Source: Candidatus Rifleibacteriota bacterium (GTDB lineage: Bacteria; Muiribacteriota; Ozemobacteria; Ozemobacterales; Ozemobacteraceae). From it: a DNA stretch of 37,358 nt. Positions within the stretch are counted from its first letter, which is position 1, and the number at the start of each line of letters is the position of its first letter. Where the stretch lies: NCBI GenBank assembly GCA_028689875.1, contig JAQVCG010000013.1:1-37358 (forward strand). The letters are read 5' to 3'. The translations under genes were made by a program, and so were the position numbers. The notes under the pieces are model-generated. The model had not been told where the DNA came from and made no database searches. It saw only the letters and a list, made by a program, of their open reading frames with translations. Positions 25,467-35,000 of this stretch are shown piece after piece.

Positions 25467-26354
25467 ATGGGGAAAAACAAAAAAGTTAGCAATAAACGTT
25501 TTTTGCTTTTGTTGATTTTGCTGGCGATTATCGCTATAACAGCGTTTTTTGCTTATAAAAGTTACAAAGCTCGACAAACCATAACTAAGCCGGTAACACC
25601 GGTTCAGGTTGTTGATAGTTTATTTATTAATGAGGCTGTAAAAAAGGCTACAGCAAACGCTGATAACCACGTTTACGGCGGTTATCCCATACCTAAAAAG
25701 AATCAAAATGTCAAAATCTTAAAAAATAGGGCATACACAGTTGGGTATTGCGAAAAGCGCAAAAATCCTCTTTGGGTTGGGTATAGATATGATGAAAAAA
25801 AAGGCAAAAACCATTTAAAAAGACCTTCCGGATTTAAAACAGATTCGCGAACGGATTCAAAAGTTAAAACATCTGTGTATACAAAATCAGGCTACGATAG
25901 GGGACATTTAGCCCCTAATGCGGGCATTGCTTTTAGATTTGGCGAAAAGGCACAGCTAGAAACGTTTTTAATGACGAATATTGTTCCGCAAACGCCAATA
26001 TTGAACAGACAGGTTTGGAAGAGAGTTGAAGATGTTGAGAGTGAACTGGCAAACAAGTTCGAAAATGTTTGGGTTATAACGGGGCCTATTTTTGATGATG
26101 ATGTCAAATTATTGAAAGATACGGTTGAAATTCCGGATGCATTTTACAAAATCATAATTGACGAAGAAAAGGATCGTATCAGAACCATTTCTTTTATCAT
26201 GGACCAGGATGTAACCGGTAAAGAGCCGATAAAAGAGTTTTTTGCTACTATAGATGAAATTGAAGAAAGAAGCGGATTTGATTTTTTGGCGCCTTTAGAT
26301 GATGTTTATGAAGAAAGCCTTGAAAAGCTTTTGCCTGAAATGATTTGGAAGTGA
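25467..26354 (+). CDS. Membrane-anchored DNA/RNA non-specific endonuclease
   Basis: A 295-residue protein with an N-terminal membrane anchor (about 11-30) and a beta-beta-alpha-metal nuclease domain. The signature DRGH lies at 144-147 (YDRGHLAPNAG) and the metal-binding Asn is at about 180 in NRQVW, with the MTNIVPQ strand before it. The domain should face the periplasm and cut DNA and RNA for nutrient uptake or during DNA import. The gene starts 5 bases after the glyoxalase stop and ends 7 bases before the YibE/F gene. I see no immunity-inhibitor gene next to it. Confidence 0.93.
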   Translation: MGKNKKVSNKRFLLLLILLAIIAITAFFAYKSYKARQTITKPVTPVQVVDSLFINEAVKKATANADNHVYGGYPIPKKNQNVKILKNRAYTVGYCEKRKNPLWVGYRYDEKKGKNHLKRPSGFKTDSRTDSKVKTSVYTKSGYDRGHLAPNAGIAFRFGEKAQLETFLMTNIVPQTPILNRQVWKRVEDVESELANKFENVWVITGPIFDDDVKLLKDTVEIPDAFYKIIIDEEKDRIRTISFIMDQDVTGKEPIKEFFATIDEIEERSGFDFLAPLDDVYEESLEKLLPEMIWK

Positions 26355-26361
26355 GTAAAAG

Positions 26362-27465
26362 ATGAAAGCAAATGTAATTATAGTTATTGCAGGCTTAGTT
26401 TTTATGTCTGCAATATTATTTTATGTTTTTGGTGATACTCAAAGTGGAATTTATTCAATTGCAGAAATTAAATATATTGAAGAGGCTGAGCATGAGGAAA
26501 CCGAATTAAATGATAAAGTTTATATTGTTGAATTAGAGCATGTTACAGGCGATTATAAAGGGCAAAGAATGGTTATTGACCATTTTGAGACAGAGGGCTC
26601 TGTATATAAGCTTAATCTAAAGCCGGGCGACATTGTATTGGCGGTAGTTGAAAAGCAAGAAGACCAATTGATTGTAGGAATAGATGAGCATTACAAATCA
26701 CGCAAGATTATGGGAATGGCAGTATTTCTTTTGTTTGTTATTGCTCTTATTTCAGGTGTTAATGGCGTTAAGGCAATGCTAGCTCTTTTCTTTACTTTGA
26801 TAATGATTTTTGGAGTAATGACTCATTATTTGTTGGCAGGATTTGCTCCATTGCCTTTGACTATTATTTGTGCGGCTGTAATAGTCCTTGTAAGCATTTT
26901 AATCATTGCCGGTTTTACTAAAAAAGCTTTGATTGCGGGAATTGGCACTTTATGCGGTGTTGTTTTGGCGGGCTTTTTCGGGTGGTCTTCTGCTATTTTC
27001 TTAAATTTGAGCGGATATAGCGGAGATGAAACCACTTATCTTCAAATTCTTAATTCTAATGTTGATCTTAAAGGCATTTTAGTCAGCGGAATAATCATCG
27101 GTGCTTTAGGTGCTGTTATGGATGTTTCGATTTCAATCGCGTCTTCTTTAAAAGAAATTTTTATAGCTAACCCTGATTATACAAAGAAAGAAATGTTTAA
27201 AAGCGGTATGAATATTGGGCGAGACATAATCGGTAGCATGGTAAATACTCTTATTTTGGCTTACACAGGTGCCTCATTATCTCTTATTCTTGTGTTTTCA
27301 ATGCAACGAGAAGATTTTCCTTTAATTAAAATAATGAATATGGAATTTATTTGCACAGAAGTAGTTAGATCATTAGCGGGTTTGTTTGGAATGGTATTGG
27401 CAATTCCGATTACTGCTTTTGTGGGTTCAATTATTTATTTGCACAAAGACAAAAGAGTGGTATAA
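26362..27465 (+). CDS. YibE/F family membrane protein
   Basis: A 367-residue integral membrane protein of the YibE/F-like family, whose function is not established. An N-terminal span (about 4-24) is followed by an extracytoplasmic beta-rich stretch with the typical DIVLAVVEKQED region (to about 110). About seven further spans follow. The block GALGAVMDVSISIASSLKEI and the stretch NIGRDIIGSMVNTLILAYTGASL are the recognisable family cores. Its stop codon TAA is part of the -10 element of the following dcd gene. Confidence 0.9.
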   Translation: MKANVIIVIAGLVFMSAILFYVFGDTQSGIYSIAEIKYIEEAEHEETELNDKVYIVELEHVTGDYKGQRMVIDHFETEGSVYKLNLKPGDIVLAVVEKQEDQLIVGIDEHYKSRKIMGMAVFLLFVIALISGVNGVKAMLALFFTLIMIFGVMTHYLLAGFAPLPLTIICAAVIVLVSILIIAGFTKKALIAGIGTLCGVVLAGFFGWSSAIFLNLSGYSGDETTYLQILNSNVDLKGILVSGIIIGALGAVMDVSISIASSLKEIFIANPDYTKKEMFKSGMNIGRDIIGSMVNTLILAYTGASLSLILVFSMQREDFPLIKIMNMEFICTEVVRSLAGLFGMVLAIPITAFVGSIIYLHKDKRVV

Positions 27466-27466
27466 T
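27439..27466 (+). promoter_or_regulatory. Promoter of dcd, overlapping the upstream stop codon
   Basis: TTGCAC (27439-27444) and a perfect TATAAT (27461-27466) are 16 bases apart, with TG one base before the -10. The TAA stop of the YibE/F gene lies within TATAAT. dcd starts 33 bases downstream behind GGAGG. Confidence 0.7.
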
Positions 27467-27498
27467 TTTAACCCACACTTTTTTTATCGGAGGAACTT

Positions 27499-28032
27499 AT
27501 GACGATACTCGGAAGAGATGCAATTCTACAAGAAATAAAAAAAGGAAACATTAACATTACTCCCTTTGATGAGAAGATGTTAGGGCCTGCCAGTGTAGAT
27601 TTGCACCTTTCAAATGCTTTTCGCGTTTTTGTTCATCTCCCGAATGCCCTATGTATGACAGCAGACATGGATTTTAAAGCCGCAACTAAAGGGGTTCTTG
27701 TTCCAGAAGGTGAAACTCTTACTTTGCTTCCGGGGCAAACACTTCTTGGAATCACAACAGAAAAAATAACCTTGAGCAATGGTATTTCGGGTTGGCTCGA
27801 AGGAAGAAGCCGCTTTGCAAGAGTCGGTTTGCTTGTGCACATTTCTGCTTCGTTTATGCAACCAGGAATCTCAAATCACCAAGTTCTCGAAATTTCAAAT
27901 TTCGGTCCTATACCCTTAAAGCTTATCCCAAACACTCCCGTGTGTCAGTTTATATTCCAGAGATGCGAAGACCCCGGTCAGTATTCAGGTGTCTTTGCGG
28001 GACAAACTCCCGAAAATTTCTGGTTGGGCTAA
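27499..28032 (+). CDS. dcd: dCTP deaminase
   Basis: Deaminates dCTP to dUTP for thymidylate synthesis. The 177-residue protein has the trimeric dUTPase/Dcd fold signatures GPASVDLHLS and GRSRFARVG. The catalytic residues Ser104, Arg108 and Glu131 (VLEISN) correspond to Ser111, Arg115 and Glu138 of E. coli Dcd. It is slightly shorter than the usual 189 or so residues, with a compact C-terminus after ENFWLG. Whether it also has dUTPase activity cannot be decided by eye. A strong terminator follows directly. Confidence 0.93.
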   Translation: MTILGRDAILQEIKKGNINITPFDEKMLGPASVDLHLSNAFRVFVHLPNALCMTADMDFKAATKGVLVPEGETLTLLPGQTLLGITTEKITLSNGISGWLEGRSRFARVGLLVHISASFMQPGISNHQVLEISNFGPIPLKLIPNTPVCQFIFQRCEDPGQYSGVFAGQTPENFWLG

Positions 28033-28037
28033 AAATT

Positions 28038-28075
28038 AAAAACAGTTCGTGTAAAAACGAACTGTTTTTTTGTTT
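28038..28075. terminator. Bidirectional intrinsic terminator between dcd and the convergent gene
   Basis: AAAAACAGTTCGT (28038-28050) and ACGAACTGTTTTT (28057-28069) are perfect complements with a 6-base loop. T runs follow on the plus strand and, because of the A-rich left flank, on the minus strand too. It serves dcd and the genes ending at 28083. Confidence 0.93.
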
Positions 28076-28082
28076 TAACGAC

Positions 28083-28526
28083 TTATTTTTTAACTATATC
28101 AACATTATCAAGATCGTTAACCCTGAATTCTTCGACGTATTTTTCGCTTAGTGCTTCAAATTTTTCGTAGTATTCATCAAAGTTTTTAGGTTCTTTTCCA
28201 TTGAGCTTAATTTTAAGGTCTCTTTCTGTGAGTCTGTTTACAAGCTCTGTCCAGAATGATTTTTCTTCAAACTCTTCAATAAAAGTTCGTGCTTCGGTGC
28301 CTTCTTCCCAGTCAGAGGTTGGAAAAAACTCATCAATGTCTTCAATATGTTCAATTTCTTCTTTCATTCCGTTTTGATAACCGGCACGATAGATTTTTTG
28401 AAGCACCTTCATATACTCGTCTTTTCTTTGATCATCTTCCTCGTCTAATGCAGTCAATACCCACTCAGCTATTGCTGCTATTTCAACAAGCTTTTTCAGT
28501 TGTGGTTTACTAAATGATATTTCCAT
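28083..28526 (-). CDS. Acidic protein of unknown function
   Basis: A 147-residue, strongly acidic, probably helical soluble protein without signal peptide, membrane span or cysteine motif; I do not recognise the family. Glu, Asp and Lys dominate, as in EEIEHIEDIDEF and WEEGTEARTFIEEFEEK. The minus-strand ATG follows AAAGGAAT. It starts only 9 bases after the acyl-CoA ligase stop, so the two form an operon and share the terminator at 28038-28075. A role linked to the ligase is possible but unsupported. Confidence 0.75.
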   Translation of the reverse strand: MEISFSKPQLKKLVEIAAIAEWVLTALDEEDDQRKDEYMKVLQKIYRAGYQNGMKEEIEHIEDIDEFFPTSDWEEGTEARTFIEEFEEKSFWTELVNRLTERDLKIKLNGKEPKNFDEYYEKFEALSEKYVEEFRVNDLDNVDIVKK

Positions 28527-28535
28527 TTTATTCCT

Positions 28536-30146
28536 TTATGCCGCTATTTTTTCTTCTCTAAGCAGTCTGCGAAGGACTTTACCCACAGAAGATTTGGGCA
28601 GTTCATTTCTAATTTCAATTTCCTTAGGCACTTTGTAGTTTGCCATGTGTTTTCGACAAAATTCAATAAGTTCTGTTGATTTTTCTAAGGCTTCTCCTTC
28701 TTTCAAAACAATAAAAGCTTTAACCGATTCGCCTCTAGTCTTGTTCGCAACACCTATTACTACGGCTTCTTTTACTTTAGAATGATTCAACAAGACTTCT
28801 TCAACTTCTCTTGGGTAAACATTGTATCCGCCGGTAAGAATTAAATCTTTTTTGCGGTCTGTTATGTAAAAGAAACCTTCTTTGTCACAACGTGCAATGT
28901 CGCCTGTGTGCAACCAACCATTGCGCAAAACTTCATTTGTCTGATCGGGTCTGTTAAAGTAGCCTTTCATAACCTGAGGCCCTCTGATGCAGAGTTCTCC
29001 TTCTTCTCCGTTCTTAAGTTCGACTGTTCCGGTTTCAATATCAACAATCTTAACTTCGGTTCCGGGAATCGGCAGTCCAATTGAGCCGGGAATATGTTTT
29101 CCTAATACAGAAGTAAAATGAGTAACAGGCGAAGCTTCGCTTAGACCGTATCCTTCAGAAATTTTTGCTCCTGTTTTGCTTTCAAACTCAATCATCTGAG
29201 CGACATGCAGTGGAGCAGAGCCGCTGATAATAAATTTTAAGGTTGATAAATCATAGCTGTCAATGTCTTTTTGACTGGTACAGGCATTGAAAATTGCCGG
29301 AGCAGAAGGCATACAAGTTGCTTTTTCTTCTTGAATAAGTTTTAAAAGCCCGCGCGGAGAAAACTGCGGAATTGGCAGCATGCAAGCAGAGAGCATTACC
29401 GGTATGATTACTGAAACTTGTAACCCATAGATATGGAAATATGGCAAAACACCTATAAAGCGTTCTCTGCCCGGTTCGAGTATTACTTCAAACATCTGGG
29501 ATACTTGCTTAGCATTAGACCACAGATTTTTATGTGTAAGCATGCAGCCTTTCGAAATGCCGGTTGTGCCACCGGTATATTGCAACAATGCTAAATCATT
29601 TTCAATGTTTATGTTTTCACATATGTAACTTGAGGTCTCTTTTAAGAGAGATTTCCAGGGTTTAATGCGTTTATCTTCGTTTTCAATAAAGTTATTTGAA
29701 ACCACAAAAACATTTTGAATATTTGTTTTATCAAGTATTGCTTTTATTTTTGGCAAAAATGGTTCGGCAGTAATCAGAGTTTTTATGCCCGAATCGTTAT
29801 ATTGATAAATCAGTTCTGATTCAGTGTATAAGGGGTTGGTCATTACTCCGACAAATCCGCCTCTAACTATGCTCCAAAAAGCAATTATAGTTTCTTTAAG
29901 GTTTGGAAGTAAAACTCCGACTCTGTCTTGTTTTGACAGACCAAGATTTTTAAGATTGCCGGCAATTAAACCGGTCAGGTTATTTAAGTCATTATATGTT
30001 ATGACTTCTTTGCCTTCTTTTATTGATTCGCAGTCACCAAAATTAGCGGCAGCTTCTAATATCATATTTCCAAGAGGAATTGGAGTGCCGCAAAGTTCAC
30101 AGTTCACATTTTTGTCATATTGAGAAACCCAAATTTTTTCTAACAT
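28536..30146 (-). CDS. fadD: Long-chain fatty-acid-CoA ligase (AMP-binding)
   Basis: Activates a carboxylic acid with ATP and CoA through an acyl-adenylate. The 536-residue protein has the core motifs of the adenylate-forming family: the phosphate loop YTGGTTGISKG near residue 190, YGLSEASPV (A5), the TGD of GWLHTGDIA (A7), the RKKD hinge (A8), and the C-terminal Lys in SSVGKVLRR (A10). Overall resemblance is to long-chain acyl-CoA synthetases. Medium-chain or aromatic acids cannot be excluded. A small acidic protein gene follows in the same operon. Confidence 0.9.
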   Translation of the reverse strand: MLEKIWVSQYDKNVNCELCGTPIPLGNMILEAAANFGDCESIKEGKEVITYNDLNNLTGLIAGNLKNLGLSKQDRVGVLLPNLKETIIAFWSIVRGGFVGVMTNPLYTESELIYQYNDSGIKTLITAEPFLPKIKAILDKTNIQNVFVVSNNFIENEDKRIKPWKSLLKETSSYICENINIENDLALLQYTGGTTGISKGCMLTHKNLWSNAKQVSQMFEVILEPGRERFIGVLPYFHIYGLQVSVIIPVMLSACMLPIPQFSPRGLLKLIQEEKATCMPSAPAIFNACTSQKDIDSYDLSTLKFIISGSAPLHVAQMIEFESKTGAKISEGYGLSEASPVTHFTSVLGKHIPGSIGLPIPGTEVKIVDIETGTVELKNGEEGELCIRGPQVMKGYFNRPDQTNEVLRNGWLHTGDIARCDKEGFFYITDRKKDLILTGGYNVYPREVEEVLLNHSKVKEAVVIGVANKTRGESVKAFIVLKEGEALEKSTELIEFCRKHMANYKVPKEIEIRNELPKSSVGKVLRRLLREEKIAA

Positions 30147-30221
30147 TTTACACGCTCTTAATTAATATTTTTGTTATTTACTTCATATAACGGCAAAATT
30201 GTCTGTAAATTTAATTTTTTA

Positions 30222-30249
30222 TTGACTAATTTAATATATGCGTTATACA
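30222..30249 (+). promoter_or_regulatory. Promoter of the slyD-like gene
   Basis: TTGACT (30222-30227) and TATACA (30244-30249) are 16 bases apart. The start would be at about 30256, leaving an unusually long leader of about 74 bases that holds a strong hairpin. Confidence 0.55.
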
Positions 30250-30258
30250 CTACGCGAA

Positions 30259-30315
30259 GCATTTTGACAATCGTTTTGTTAAAATGCGAAATTATTAGTC
30301 GGTCGGACCGGCGTT
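30259..30315 (+). other. Structured 5' leader of the slyD-like gene
   Basis: GCATTTTGACAA (30259-30270) pairs with TTGTTAAAATGC (30276-30287): 12 pairs with one G-U and a 5-base loop. No T run follows, so it is not a terminator. About 12 bases further, CGGTCGGACCG is a near-palindrome just before the ribosome site (AAGGAG). It could be a regulatory RNA, a stability hairpin or an operator. I do not recognise a riboswitch class. Confidence 0.5.
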
Positions 30316-30329
30316 AAGGAGCCTCTAAG

Positions 30330-30824
30330 ATGACAGTAGCGAAAAAAGGCGACTGGGTTTTTGTACACTATGTTGGAAAATTTGATTCCGGCGAAACTTT
30401 TGATTCTAGCTTAAGCGGCGCGCCTCTTGATTTTATTCTTGGTGAAGGCGATTTGATAGAAGGCTTCGATAAAAACGTTGAAGGCATGAAAATCGGTGAT
30501 AAGAAAAATATCGTTCTTGAACCCGCTGAAGCCTACGGAGATTATAATGAAGAACAGGTTATGACCGTAGAGCGCGCAATGTTCGGCGAAGATTTTGAGC
30601 CCGAAGCAGATATGCAGCTTGCTCTTCAAATGGAAGACGGACAACGTGCATTAGCAACTATAACCGCTTTTGATGATAAGAGTGTTACACTTGATATGAA
30701 TCATCCATTAGCCGGTAAAAAGCTTCATTTCGAACTTGAACTCATTGAAGTTAAAGACGCTTCTGAAAAGCCCGCACATTCTTGTGCCGGTTCTTGCGGC
30801 TCATGTGGCGGTTGCGGCGGCTAA
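30330..30824 (+). CDS. slyD: SlyD-like FKBP-type peptidyl-prolyl isomerase
   Basis: A 164-residue FKBP-type isomerase. The core begins GDWVFVHYVGKFDSGETFDSS and shows GEGDLIEGFDKNVEGMKIGD. The flap insert (about 70-120, with NEEQVMTVER) is the SlyD insert-in-flap domain. NHPLAGKKLHFELELIEV closes the fold. The C-terminal tail HSCAGSCGSCGGCGG has four cysteines and a histidine, matching the metal-binding tail of SlyD, which binds nickel for hydrogenase maturation in E. coli. Here the visible hydrogenases are iron-only, so another metal role is likely. It is monocistronic, with a terminator directly after it. Confidence 0.93.
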   Translation: MTVAKKGDWVFVHYVGKFDSGETFDSSLSGAPLDFILGEGDLIEGFDKNVEGMKIGDKKNIVLEPAEAYGDYNEEQVMTVERAMFGEDFEPEADMQLALQMEDGQRALATITAFDDKSVTLDMNHPLAGKKLHFELELIEVKDASEKPAHSCAGSCGSCGGCGG

Positions 30825-30843
30825 CATCTAATTTCTAATAAAT

Positions 30844-30878
30844 AAAAAAAATCCCCCGCGAGGGGGAATTTTTTTGTT
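30844..30878. terminator. Bidirectional terminator between slyD and the RND operon
   Basis: CCCCC (30853-30857) and GGGGG (30862-30866), extended by a T-A pair, form a GC-rich stem with a GCGA loop. It is flanked by eight A on the left and seven T on the right. It can end slyD transcripts on the plus strand and, through the A run, the adaptor gene on the minus strand. Confidence 0.92.
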
Positions 30879-30883
30879 CGAGA

Positions 30884-32023
30884 TTATTTTGCGGGGGATT
30901 TTACGATTTTTTGTCCCGGTGTTAGACCACTAACTACTTCTAGCATTCCATTGGTGCTTTTGATAGTTTTTACTTGGCGTCTGTAGAGAGCATTGTCTTT
31001 TAATTCGGTTACAGACTCAAGTTGCCCGGTCTTAGTTACGGCAGATTCGGGTATTAAGATAATATCTTTTGTAGACTTAAGGGGTATTTTTACGGTTCCA
31101 TACATGCCGGGCATAAGCTCTGATGGGTCATTTATAGAGATTTTTGCTAAGAAAGTTCTGGTGCTTGGGTCGACATAAGGAACCACTTCAATTACTTTGC
31201 CCGTGTATTCTTTATCTAAGGCCGAAACTTTATAGATTACTTCTGTTCCGACAATAACATCTTTAACCAAGCTTTCTCTTATGGGAACTTCGAGCAACAT
31301 GGTTTGCGGGTCGAAGATTCTTAGAATTACAGAAGATGGATTGCCTAAATCGCCCGGGTCAGCGAGTCTTTCGGCTACAATACCGTCGATTGGGCTTAAG
31401 ACAGTTGCATATTCGTATCCGACTTCGGCTTGTTTAATGCTTTGTCCTGCCGCTGCTGCTTGAGCCTGCGCCGCTCTTTTTTGCTGTATAGCTTGTTGTC
31501 TTGCGGCTTCTGCTTGTTTAAGGGCAGTGCTTGCTTCGTCAAAGGTTCTTTTGGCTATCGCATTTTGTTCATACAGTGTTTTTGTTCTTTCGTGCTCTTT
31601 TTTAGCCAGTTCCAGTGCAGCTTCAGCAGATTTAATCTGTTCATTGGCGGCGGATATTGCAGCCGACACTGCGCGATACTGTTCTTGCCCTTGAGATACG
31701 GCGGCTTGCAGGTCTTTAGCGTCTAATACTGCAATAATGTCGCCGCGCTTAACGCTGTCACCGCTTCTAACTTTTACTTCAAGAATTCTGGCAATAATTC
31801 TGGGTATGACATCGATTTCATCGCGGCTTCTTATTGTTCCTATTGAATGGTAGTATTCGGACTGTGATTCTTTTTCAATGGTTAATGTATCTTGGGCTGT
31901 GATTTCAAAAGCTTTTTTAATGCCCGGGTTTATTTTGTCGGTGGCAAAAGCTCCGGCCTGAACGGCCATCAATAAAGCCAAAGCAGCGATACCGGCTATA
32001 GGTACAATTATTTTTTTTATCAT
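30884..32023 (-). CDS. RND efflux periplasmic adaptor (membrane fusion protein)
   Basis: A 379-residue adaptor linking an inner-membrane RND pump to an outer-membrane channel. An N-terminal signal/anchor (about 1-26) is followed by a lipoyl half (IARILEVKVRSGDSVKRGDIIAVLD). A long Ala/Gln-rich coiled coil (about 95-200) comes next, then the second lipoyl half (ATVLSPIDGIVAERLADPGD), a beta-barrel and a membrane-proximal domain. No lipobox cysteine is present. It lies 12 bases downstream of the pump gene, the reverse of the commoner adaptor-pump order. No TolC-like gene is in the window. Confidence 0.94.
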   Translation of the reverse strand: MIKKIIVPIAGIAALALLMAVQAGAFATDKINPGIKKAFEITAQDTLTIEKESQSEYYHSIGTIRSRDEIDVIPRIIARILEVKVRSGDSVKRGDIIAVLDAKDLQAAVSQGQEQYRAVSAAISAANEQIKSAEAALELAKKEHERTKTLYEQNAIAKRTFDEASTALKQAEAARQQAIQQKRAAQAQAAAAGQSIKQAEVGYEYATVLSPIDGIVAERLADPGDLGNPSSVILRIFDPQTMLLEVPIRESLVKDVIVGTEVIYKVSALDKEYTGKVIEVVPYVDPSTRTFLAKISINDPSELMPGMYGTVKIPLKSTKDIILIPESAVTKTGQLESVTELKDNALYRRQVKTIKSTNGMLEVVSGLTPGQKIVKSPAK

Positions 32024-32035
32024 GGTTTTACCTCA

Positions 32036-35000
32036 TTAAGATTCTTTTATGGTATTTACTTCATGCCCTTTATGGGTGAAGTAATAGATTGTGGGAACAA
32101 CAAGCATTGTAAACAGGGTGCTCGAAATCAAACCGAATATCAATGCCCAAGCCAATCCGGAAAAGATCGGGTCAAGAGTAATTGGCCAGGCTCCTAAGAG
32201 CGTGGTAGCAGCAGTAAGCATAATCGGCCTGAAACGAATCGCTCCACTTTCCTTAATTGCATCTTCTAAAGAATTTCCGGCTTTGACAGAGTCTTGAATG
32301 AATTCAATCAGAACAACACTGTTTCTTATTACAATGCCGCCAAGAGCTATCATTCCTATCATGGCGGTGGCTGTAAAGAATATAGGGTCGGGATAGCCAT
32401 CTACAATCCCTGCCGAAAGCAGGTTAAGCAGATAAAAGCCCGGCGCAATACCAATAATAACTAACGGAATTGCCGACATAATCAAGACAGGCATGCTAAA
32501 GCTGCTCATTTGAACGACCAGAAGCAGGTATATGCCTAGCATCGCTACACCGAATGCTATTCCTAAGTCTCTGAATACTCTGACTGTGATTTCCCATTCG
32601 CCTTCTCCGGCCCAGTCGTATTTGATTCCGCGCGGAATTTCCAGCTTAGAAAGGCGCTGGTGCATGTCGAAAATTATTTCTGCGGGCGGGCGGCCAACAC
32701 ATTCGGCTGTAACGAATACAACGGGTTTAAGATTTTTGTGCTGAATAATTTGCTCGGTTTTATCGAATTCAAATTTGCCAAGTTCACCGAGAGGGATCAG
32801 GTTGCCCATTCTGTCTCTTATAGTAATAGCTGCCAGTCTTTCGGGGTCGTTTCGGTCCGAAGTGGGCATACGCATATTTATGAGCACAGCGGTTCTTTCG
32901 TTATCTATATGTGCGAAGCCTATTTTGCTGCCGTTTATGGCTTGTGAAAGCATGCTGAATAAACTCTTCGCAGAATGCCCGTGCAATGCTGCCTTTTGAA
33001 TGTCGGGGGTGAAGACCATTCTTGCGTGGCGTGTTTCATTCATATTATCTATTTGCACAATATGAACGCTGTCCTCTTCTTTAAGCTGCTGCTGCAAGAA
33101 TTCGGCACCTTTGAGTATTTCGTCATAGGAGTTATCTTCATCGCCGTAAACTTCGACGGTCAGGGTCGAGAAGACCGGCGGCCCCGGCGGTAATTCAACG
33201 ATAGAAGCAATAGCTTTGTATTTGTCTGCGATTGCAGTAACATCTTTTCTGATTCTCATTGCAATGGCGTGGCTTTGCTGGGTTCTTTTTGATTTATGCG
33301 CCAAGTTAATTCTTATATCAGCATTATTTGGTGCTTTTCGCATATTGTAGTGGCGAACCATTCCATTAAAATCTATGGGTGCGGGTATTCCGACATAGCT
33401 TTGAACGCTTGTAACCTCGTTTATACGTGCTAAGTAAGCTTCTAATTCGCTTACTGCACGGTCTGTTTCTTCAAGGTTTACGCCTTCGGGCAGATCTAAG
33501 ACTATTTGAAGTTCGTCTTTATTGTCGAAGGGAAGCATTTTTAAAGGAACTTTTCTGAAAACCATCAGTAACAAAGACCCTATCAGTAAGAATAAAATTA
33601 CTACAATTAGTAATATAGCGTTTCGCTTTTTTAATAAAGGCGAAATTAGCGCGTGATACAGTTTTTTTATCCAAGGAGCAACTCCGTCACCGGCAGTGTT
33701 CTGAATGTTAGTTTTCTTCTTTAACAGATTCATCGCTAACCAAGGAACAAAAGTTAGCGCACAGAGCGTTGAAAATGTAACCGTAAGGGGAACATTTATT
33801 GCCATCGGCCCCATATATGGCCCCATCATGCCTGTTATAAAGAACATGGGGGTAAACGAAACAATAATGGCCAGCGTAGATACTATTACAGGAACAATAA
33901 CTTCATCAACGGCTCTAAGCGTTGATTTTACCGGGTCTTTGTCGTCCATTCGCAAGTGACGTTCTATGTTGTCAACGTTTGTAATGGGGTCGTCTACAAC
34001 AAGACCCAGGCTCAAAATAAGCGCAAATAGAGTTACGCGGTTAATTGTGTAGCCAAAGACTAAATTAACAAAAAGTGCCAAAGAAAAGCTGGCGGGAACC
34101 GATAAGCCCACAACTACTGCAGAGCGCCAGCCCATTGTAAACGCCAGCAAAGCCACAACCGTCAGAATTGCGAAAAACATACTCGAGAGCAGTTCATTAA
34201 CTTTTTCATCTGCTGTTACGCCGTAGTTACGGGTAACATTAAGGTTAACGTTGGCGGGTATAACTTTTCCTTTGAGCTTTTCTGCTTCGTCTAGTATTTC
34301 TTGAGCTACTTTGACCGCATTTGTGCCCTTCTTTTTACTGAACGACAAGGTCACAGCCTGCATTCGCTTGCCTTGGCTTTCTGCATTTGAAGCAGCGCCA
34401 TATAAAGAATGGTGGTAGAACTCGGGTTCTTCTGAGGTGTCGTAGATATTTGCAGCATCTTTTAAGTAAACGTGCTTGGAATCTACAGTTTTAATGGGAA
34501 GCAACTCAAGATCTTTTGCCGATTTAATCTGGCTTCCTGCCATAACGGTAAAGCCCTTATCTTCACTTCTGATAGAGCCCGCAGTGCCCAAAAAGTTGTT
34601 GGCTGCCAATGCGTTTTGAACGTCGACAAAACATACCCCCAGGGCCATCATTTTGTCTTGGTCGATTTCGACCCTGATTTCGCGGTGATATCCTCCGTGT
34701 ATCTCGGTTTTAAAAATATTTCTGATGCTTGAAAGCCGCGCTTCTGCTTCTTCGGCAATTCTTCGCAACTCTGCCGAATCAAGCTCAAATGACGACAACG
34801 TAAGAGTGACAATGGGCACATCGTCTATTTCGACGGGTTTCACAAGCCATCCGGTAACGCCGGGCGGCACTATATCGCCGTGCGCTTCGATTTTGTCTCT
34901 TATCTTGACCATTGCCCGTTCGCGGTCTTGCCCAACATAGAACCTGACCGTAACCATACTTTGGTCGCGGCGGCTCATTGAGTAAACGTGTTCAACCCCG

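Noticed and set aside
27792-28151. A 119-codon plus-strand frame extending past dcd
   Set aside because: It is out of frame with dcd, runs through the terminator and into the convergent gene, and has no recognisable content.
30259-30287. Terminator or known riboswitch in the slyD leader
   Set aside because: No T run follows the hairpin, and no conserved aptamer core of a class I know is present.
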